From NCBI GenBank assembly GCA_028711405.1, contig JAQTSH010000074.1:1-7538 (forward strand): DNA of 7,538 nt, in the 5' to 3' direction. Position numbers and translations under genes: made by a program. Positions 5,659-7,538 of the stretch are shown piece after piece; positions within the stretch are counted from its first letter, which is position 1, and every line of letters begins with the position of its first letter. The notes below the pieces were generated by a model. The model saw nothing but the letters and a program-made list of their open reading frames with translations, did no database searches and was not told the origin of the DNA. The stretch is from Methanoregula sp. GTDB taxonomy: Archaea; Halobacteriota; Methanomicrobia; Methanomicrobiales; Methanospirillaceae.

Positions 5659-6306
5659 ATGAGACCCCCCCGCATACATCCCATGCTCACGGTGATTGTC
5701 CAGACCGGTTTTTTGGCAGTAGACGGACTCCACTTCACAGAACGGGCACACTGCCCTCAGTGTGGAGGTGCACTGACCGGGTATGACACAAAAAGAAAAC
5801 AGTTTGCCCATCTTTTTTGTGATGACCAGAAAAAAACCGTGTATGTTTTTGTCAAACGGTTTTATTGCCGGGACTGTCATAAAATCTGTTCTGCCGATGA
5901 ACCGTTCTATCCCAACACACGGACTGGTTCACTGGTCATCGATCTCGTGCGTGCCTTGTCGATGACAATGCCGGTGAACCGGGTGGCGGCATACCTTGAG
6001 ATAATGGGTATTGTGGCAGACCGGACCAGTTGCCGCAACTACATGCGAAACCATCACTACCCTATTGAGACCAACCTGCTCTTTGGCGTTCACCTGCCCC
6101 GCTCCCTCATCTCACTCTCTGCGCTCGCTACTCAGACTGGTAAGGGGGGTAGCATCGAAGGGGCAGAAGTTCTCGCTGCCTGTGGTTTCCCATCCGCACA
6201 AAGGACAGTGCTTCACCTGCCTCCTGCCGGTGAGGAACGGAAGGATCGGAATGAACAGGAACATAAAGAAGAACGGCAAATGACAAAGCCACAGGATCCC
6301 GGTTAG
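5659..6306 (+). CDS. Zinc-ribbon / helix-turn-helix protein, probably front part of a transposase-like gene
   Basis: The open frame encodes 215 residues, but only about the first 155 look like protein. C32 and C35 (HCPQCGG) and C70 and C73 (YCRDC) form a treble-clef or zinc-ribbon pair. Residues about 92-130, including PVNRVAAYLEIMGIVADRTSC, look like a helix-turn-helix. That order (zinc ribbon, then HTH) is common at the N-terminus of transposases and related DNA-binding proteins. No catalytic DDE-type core follows. Beyond about residue 158 (base 6132) the frame runs antisense through the zinc-ribbon coding part of the gene at 6112-6354 and becomes low-complexity and charged, so the true end is probably lost. 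The likely reading is a truncated insertion-sequence remnant; a small stand-alone regulator is the alternative. The ATG at 5659 follows AAGGG (5646-5650); ATG 5683 is another possible start. I do not recognise a specific family, and no terminal inverted repeats were found. Confidence 0.45.
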   Translation: MRPPRIHPMLTVIVQTGFLAVDGLHFTERAHCPQCGGALTGYDTKRKQFAHLFCDDQKKTVYVFVKRFYCRDCHKICSADEPFYPNTRTGSLVIDLVRALSMTMPVNRVAAYLEIMGIVADRTSCRNYMRNHHYPIETNLLFGVHLPRSLISLSALATQTGKGGSIEGAEVLAACGFPSAQRTVLHLPPAGEERKDRNEQEHKEERQMTKPQDPG

Positions 6307-6354
6307 TATAAGGGAACCGATGAATAGGACGCAGCTTATGTGCCATGGCTTCAT
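6112..6354 (-). CDS. Small membrane protein with C-terminal zinc ribbon
   Basis: This 80-residue protein has two hydrophobic segments (about 8-23 and 27-41, rich in Leu, Ile and Phe) joined by a short loop. A basic TGRRQVKH stretch follows, then a zinc-ribbon motif KHCPLCGW (C50, C53) and NFCPFDATPL (C64). The fourth ligand position carries Asp where many ribbons have Cys, as in other CPxDG-type archaeal ribbons. It should sit in the cytoplasmic membrane with the ribbon probably in the cytoplasm, by the positive-inside rule. The ATG lies nine bases after the mfnF stop codon, behind AGGTGA (6358-6363), so it is probably cotranscribed with mfnD and mfnF. The function is unknown. Its codon pattern and clear domain design favour it as real over the opposing plus-strand frame at 6112-6306. 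The final TSLSSERRE tail may have been altered by the neighbouring remnant. Confidence 0.7.
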   Translation of the reverse strand: MKPWHISCVLFIGSLILTGILWLCHLPFFFMFLFIPILPFLTGRRQVKHCPLCGWETTGSENFCPFDATPLTSLSSERRE

Positions 6355-6363
6355 CGGTCACCT

Positions 6364-7320
6364 TCAGGCACGCGGTCGCGAACCGGGTGAGCATCGGTCA
6401 CAGCGCGCGATCTCCCGGATGGCGAATGCCGGCAGCGCATCAGCAACTGCTCCCAGTTTATCAAAAAGAAGGATTCCTCCGCATTCCTGTGCAAACAAGG
6501 GTGCCCCGATGCCGGCGATGACAGGTCCGGTTGCGCCGGTTTCACGAACTACACGTCGTACCTGATCTCCTATCATCCCCCGCTGCCGGTCCCAGAACTG
6601 GCGCGCTACGTCCATCGCCCCCTCTTCCCCGATCTCCACCAGATCCGCACAGACTACCCGCGCGAGCCGGCGGAGCGACGCCTTTTTTGTCTTCTCCTTT
6701 TTATCCGGTGTATCGCAGGAATACTCTTCCGGAGTGATATGGCGAAGGACGAGGTGTGCATCGGCACTGGTGGCGAAATATTCTGCACTCACTGGCGTAT
6801 CGATGCCATGAATGTTCACGCATGTAATCTGAGTAGCGATATGTGTCCTCAGCATACCGGTGTAGATGAGATAGCCTTTCTGGAGACGCTGGAGATCGGT
6901 GAGTCCGCACAGTTCACTGAACCGTCCAAGGGGGATGATATCCGTTGTCGTACTGCCGACATCAACCAGTACAGCGGTTGGATAATATTCCCGTACAAGA
7001 TCTGCCGACGCGAGCCAGTTCGCCGCTGCGAGTTGCGGCACTGCTCCGCGATGGAATGCCGCATCCGTACCGTAGAACTGTGCCTCCGGAAATACCTCGC
7101 GCACTGCATCGACGATAAAGGAAATCCCCTGTAGTTTATTCTCGAAACAATCTGCAAGTTCCCCGCTCATCACGACCGCAGCGGAGTCCTGCTGTCCATC
7201 TTTATACTGGAGGAGGATGTCAGACAACGGGGCATCTTCCCAGAGCGGGCAGTAATGGATATGGACTCCGCTATCATCCACGACCTTTGTGTTCGCGCCA
7301 CCGATATCGATCCCGATCAT
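6364..7320 (-). CDS. mfnF: Methanofuran biosynthesis protein MfnF (aminomethylfuran-tyramine coupling enzyme)
   Basis: This protein resembles the hydantoinase/oxoprolinase-like family once annotated as an H4MPT-linked C1 transfer pathway protein. Its Methanocaldococcus member is MfnF, which joins the aminomethylfuran diphosphate to gamma-glutamyltyramine to form the core of methanofuran. The 318 residues show an ASKHA (actin/Hsp70/sugar kinase) fold: phosphate-1 loop DIGGANTK (5-12), phosphate-2 loop DVGSTTTDI (120-128), and adenosine motif GPVIAGIGAPL (265-275). A Lys-rich stretch (DKKEKTKK, 206-213) is probably a surface loop. The C-terminus (CDRCSPGSRPRA) has a Cys pair of unknown meaning. 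The ATG at 7320 overlaps the mfnD stop codon in an ATGA arrangement, indicating translational coupling. The two enzymes act in the same pathway, which supports the assignment. The main uncertainty is functional transfer from the family, not the family itself. Confidence 0.82.
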   Translation of the reverse strand: MIGIDIGGANTKVVDDSGVHIHYCPLWEDAPLSDILLQYKDGQQDSAAVVMSGELADCFENKLQGISFIVDAVREVFPEAQFYGTDAAFHRGAVPQLAAANWLASADLVREYYPTAVLVDVGSTTTDIIPLGRFSELCGLTDLQRLQKGYLIYTGMLRTHIATQITCVNIHGIDTPVSAEYFATSADAHLVLRHITPEEYSCDTPDKKEKTKKASLRRLARVVCADLVEIGEEGAMDVARQFWDRQRGMIGDQVRRVVRETGATGPVIAGIGAPLFAQECGGILLFDKLGAVADALPAFAIREIARCDRCSPGSRPRA

Positions 7321-7538
7321 ACCTGCCAGGTCCTTCCCGATGTATCGAATTGCACCGTTCCCGTGAGATGGACGGGCGGGGTGGGTTTTCCCAGCGATGC
7401 ATCAACAAGGATCTGGGCGATCTCTTCCTTCATGCACGCCGCGATGCCAACGATACTTGTCGTGATGCGCGGGTTCACATCAACCACATAGACCTTATCG
7501 GCTACCACTACATCGACCCCACAATATCCCTGGCAGCC
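7317..7538 (-). CDS. mfnD: ATP-grasp tyramine-glutamate ligase MfnD, C-terminal part (cut by window edge)
   Basis: The minus strand is open from the window edge to a TGA at 7317-7319, giving the last 73 residues. They carry the end of an ATP-grasp domain: GCQGYCGVDVVVADKVYVVD followed by VNPRITTS. The D-x-N-P-R element is the family's metal-ATP binding motif, and the following ITTSIVGIA is typical of this methanogen group. ATP-grasp enzymes form amide bonds with ATP. MfnD attaches glutamate to tyramine during methanofuran synthesis, and the direct overlap with mfnF supports that choice over other ATP-grasp ligases. The N-terminal part and the start lie outside the window. Confidence 0.78.
   Translation of the reverse strand, partial: GCQGYCGVDVVVADKVYVVDVNPRITTSIVGIAACMKEEIAQILVDASLGKPTPPVHLTGTVQFDTSGRTWQV

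Noticed and set aside
5659..6306. Complete insertion sequence
   Set aside because: No catalytic core, no terminal inverted repeats and no target-site duplication could be seen; at most a fragment remains.
6739..7134. 131-codon plus-strand frame inside mfnF
   Set aside because: It is antisense to a gene with clear ASKHA motifs and shows no domain of its own.

Overview
The window looks like chromosome of a hydrogenotrophic, formate-using methanogenic archaeon, most likely of the order Methanomicrobiales (Methanoregula / Methanosphaerula / Methanospirillum-like). This rests on the genes: an F420-dependent formate dehydrogenase (fdhA, fdhB), a formate channel (fdhC) and two methanofuran-biosynthesis genes (mfnD, mfnF). 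Archaeal promoter features (TATA boxes, GGAGG-type ribosome binding sites, oligo-T terminator) agree. The genus is inferred from protein style only; no search was run.

Layout. Bases 1-194 hold the start of fdhC on the minus strand, cut by the window edge. Bases 195-656 are a non-coding divergent region with several inverted repeats and promoter-like sequence. A histone-deacetylase-superfamily gene lies on the plus strand at 678-1721 (an in-frame ATG at 657 is the alternative start). Bases 1722-2135 are a convergent non-coding region with a 53-bp imperfect tandem repeat and several small hairpins. On the minus strand, fdhA (3388-5451) and fdhB (2136-3386) form a tight operon with a clear promoter upstream and an oligo-T terminator downstream. 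A plus-strand zinc-ribbon/helix-turn-helix ORF that looks like the front part of a transposase-type protein begins at 5659. Its 3' part runs antisense into a small minus-strand zinc-ribbon membrane protein (6112-6354). That small gene follows mfnF (6364-7320), which overlaps mfnD (7317 to beyond 7538) by the ATGA arrangement, so mfnD-mfnF-(zinc-ribbon protein) reads as one minus-strand operon.

How the genes work together. FdhC brings formate in. FdhA oxidises it to CO2 and FdhB passes the electrons to coenzyme F420 (and, in relatives, to heterodisulfide reductase). MfnD and MfnF make methanofuran, the C1 carrier on which CO2 is first fixed. The window therefore joins the electron supply and the first-step cofactor of methanogenesis. 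The deacetylase-like gene sits between fdhC and fdhAB in opposite orientation and has no clear link to them.

I found no tRNA, rRNA, CRISPR array or complete mobile element. Nothing here clearly amounts to a new system. The best leads are the uncharacterised zinc-ribbon membrane protein in the methanofuran operon, the 53-bp repeat whose two units each carry a different perfect hairpin, and DNA elements shared between the fdhC and fdhA upstream regions.
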